A stretch of 16,155 bases of DNA. It comes from an uncultured Porphyromonadaceae bacterium (GTDB lineage Bacteria; Bacteroidota; Bacteroidia; Bacteroidales; Muribaculaceae). Of this stretch, positions 15,184-16,155 are shown piece after piece (position 1 is the stretch's first letter; each line of letters starts with the position of its first letter). The stretch covers positions 1 to 16,155 of the forward strand of contig CAMWQF010000031.1 of NCBI GenBank assembly GCA_947176285.1. The letters are read 5' to 3'. The notes below the pieces were generated by a model that saw nothing but the letters and a program-made list of their open reading frames with translations, searched no databases and was not told the origin of the DNA. A program made the position numbers and the translations under genes.

Positions 15184-16155
15184 TCATTTCATTTTTGAAA
15201 TGACGATGTCAAGGATGGCTTTCTCGCGCAGTTCTGCAAGACGCTCAAATTCCTCTGCTTCCGCAACGAGTGCTTCTGCATTATTCCGGTCCTTGAGTCC
15301 GGCAGCATTGATTCTGACGTTAAGTCCGGCACCTCTAACGGCAGCTCTTGCAGCCAAAGCCCCGACGCCGGCGTCAGTGACAGATGCTGGATTGCCGTCA
15401 GCTGCCATGTTCTCTACAAGGTCGAACACCTCATAAGCCTTTTTCATTGTATTCAAAGGCACCTGAGTGGCGTAGAGTGTAGCCTCTTCCAGTGCTGCAG
15501 CACGAGCAGCCTTTTCCTCGTCGGTCTTTTTCGGCATAGAGAATACAGCCATTATCTTATTGAAAGCAGCGGTATCTTCGTCGACAAGATGCAGAAGGTC
15601 GTCCATAAGTTTTTGTCCTATTTCCGCAGCATCGGAGAATTCCTCCCAACGGTCGTCGTAAGCAGCCTTATGAGCGGATAGATTTGCCACCATTGTGCCG
15701 AGGGCTGCTCCAAGCGCCCCCATGTAAGCAGATATGCTGCCACCGCCGGGTGCGGGGGACTCAGACGCGGTCTCTTCTGCAAATCCTTTTACAGAAAGGT
15801 CGACGAGTTTCTTCTCCGAGTCATCAGCAATCATATATTCGATTACCTTTTGTTTGGGGTCGAATTCTGAGAGTTGGTCGAGCCCCATAGATTTTATGGC
15901 AATCCTTATAATCTCACTTTCCGGGATTCCTGTGCTTCTCTGCTGCTTATGGAGGAAATATTTGCCGGCATCTATCAATGTACGCTTCGGCACAAGACCT
16001 ACAATTTCCGTGCCGGTGACACGAACTCCGCGGGCATCCGCTTTCTTGCAGACTTCATCAAAAGCCACATGAAGAGGCACTTGAGCTATGTCGGTGATAT
16101 TCATTGATACCTGTGCAATTCCATACTCATCGATATACCATCCGATGGCTTTTGT
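15184..16155 (-). CDS. ftcD: Formimidoyltransferase-cyclodeaminase, C-terminal part (5' end outside window)
   Basis: The bifunctional enzyme moves the formimino group from formiminoglutamate (from histidine degradation) to tetrahydrofolate, then cyclodeaminates the product to 5,10-methenyl-THF and ammonia. The frame is open through the window edge: above the internal ATG at 16104 it continues as IGWYIDEYGIAQVSMN, which is formimidoyltransferase sequence, so that ATG is not the true start. Visible are the end of the transferase domain (PLHVAFDEVCKKADARG, GTEIVGLVPKR) and, after a linker, the complete helical cyclodeaminase domain starting near the 110th residue after that ATG, with SPAPGGGSISAYMGALGAALG and GNPASVTDAGVGALAARAA. 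The 323 visible residues end at TGA 15184-15186. The symporter gene follows 16 bases downstream. Confidence 0.95.
   Translation of the reverse strand, partial: TKAIGWYIDEYGIAQVSMNITDIAQVPLHVAFDEVCKKADARGVRVTGTEIVGLVPKRTLIDAGKYFLHKQQRSTGIPESEIIRIAIKSMGLDQLSEFDPKQKVIEYMIADDSEKKLVDLSVKGFAEETASESPAPGGGSISAYMGALGAALGTMVANLSAHKAAYDDRWEEFSDAAEIGQKLMDDLLHLVDEDTAAFNKIMAVFSMPKKTDEEKAARAAALEEATLYATQVPLNTMKKAYEVFDLVENMAADGNPASVTDAGVGALAARAAVRGAGLNVRINAAGLKDRNNAEALVAEAEEFERLAELREKAILDIVISKMK

Noticed and set aside
15184..16104. Stand-alone cyclodeaminase starting at the ATG at 16104
   Set aside because: The frame continues upstream to the window edge with formimidoyltransferase sequence, so the gene is the fused ftcD cut by the window.

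Overview
The window looks like a chromosomal segment of a Bacteroidales bacterium, perhaps from the Muribaculaceae or a close relative (the family is a guess). The evidence is the cell-wall gene order, the enlarged Bacteroidota-type MraY, a secreted protein with a Bacteroidales-style C-terminal tail, and promoter elements of the Bacteroidota -7 type (TAnnTTTG) with no Shine-Dalgarno logic. Every convincing gene lies on the minus strand, so transcription runs from high to low coordinates.

Positions 1-10251 hold the division and cell wall (dcw) cluster, read as rsmH > ftsL-like > ftsI > murE > mraY > murD > ftsW > murG (murG cut by the window edge). It supplies the later cytoplasmic steps of peptidoglycan precursor synthesis (MurE, MurD), the two lipid-linked steps (MraY, MurG), and the septal polymerase/transpeptidase pair FtsW-FtsI with an FtsL-like partner. 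Gaps are 8-86 bases, which fits one operon. The mraZ gene that usually precedes rsmH is absent here; instead there is a hairpin followed by a T-run.

Positions 10252-13900 are an accessory stretch inserted between housekeeping blocks. It holds a secreted protein with von Willebrand A-like motifs in an unusual order, a long structured leader in front of it, and an AAA ATPase with a DUF4143-type C-terminal part whose promoter carries paired palindromes. Both accessory genes have the same promoter form, TTTC-N20-TAACTTTG.

Positions 14001-16155 carry the end of ftcD (formimidoyltransferase-cyclodeaminase of histidine breakdown) followed 16 bases later by an SLC1-type amino-acid/cation symporter lacking several canonical binding residues. 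The two probably form part of an amino-acid catabolic operon whose upstream genes are outside the window.

I found no CRISPR array, tRNA, rRNA, insertion sequence or prophage. The features least explained by known families are the roughly 116-base dyad leader at 12289-12404, the palindromes upstream of the ATPase, and the split VWA motif order.
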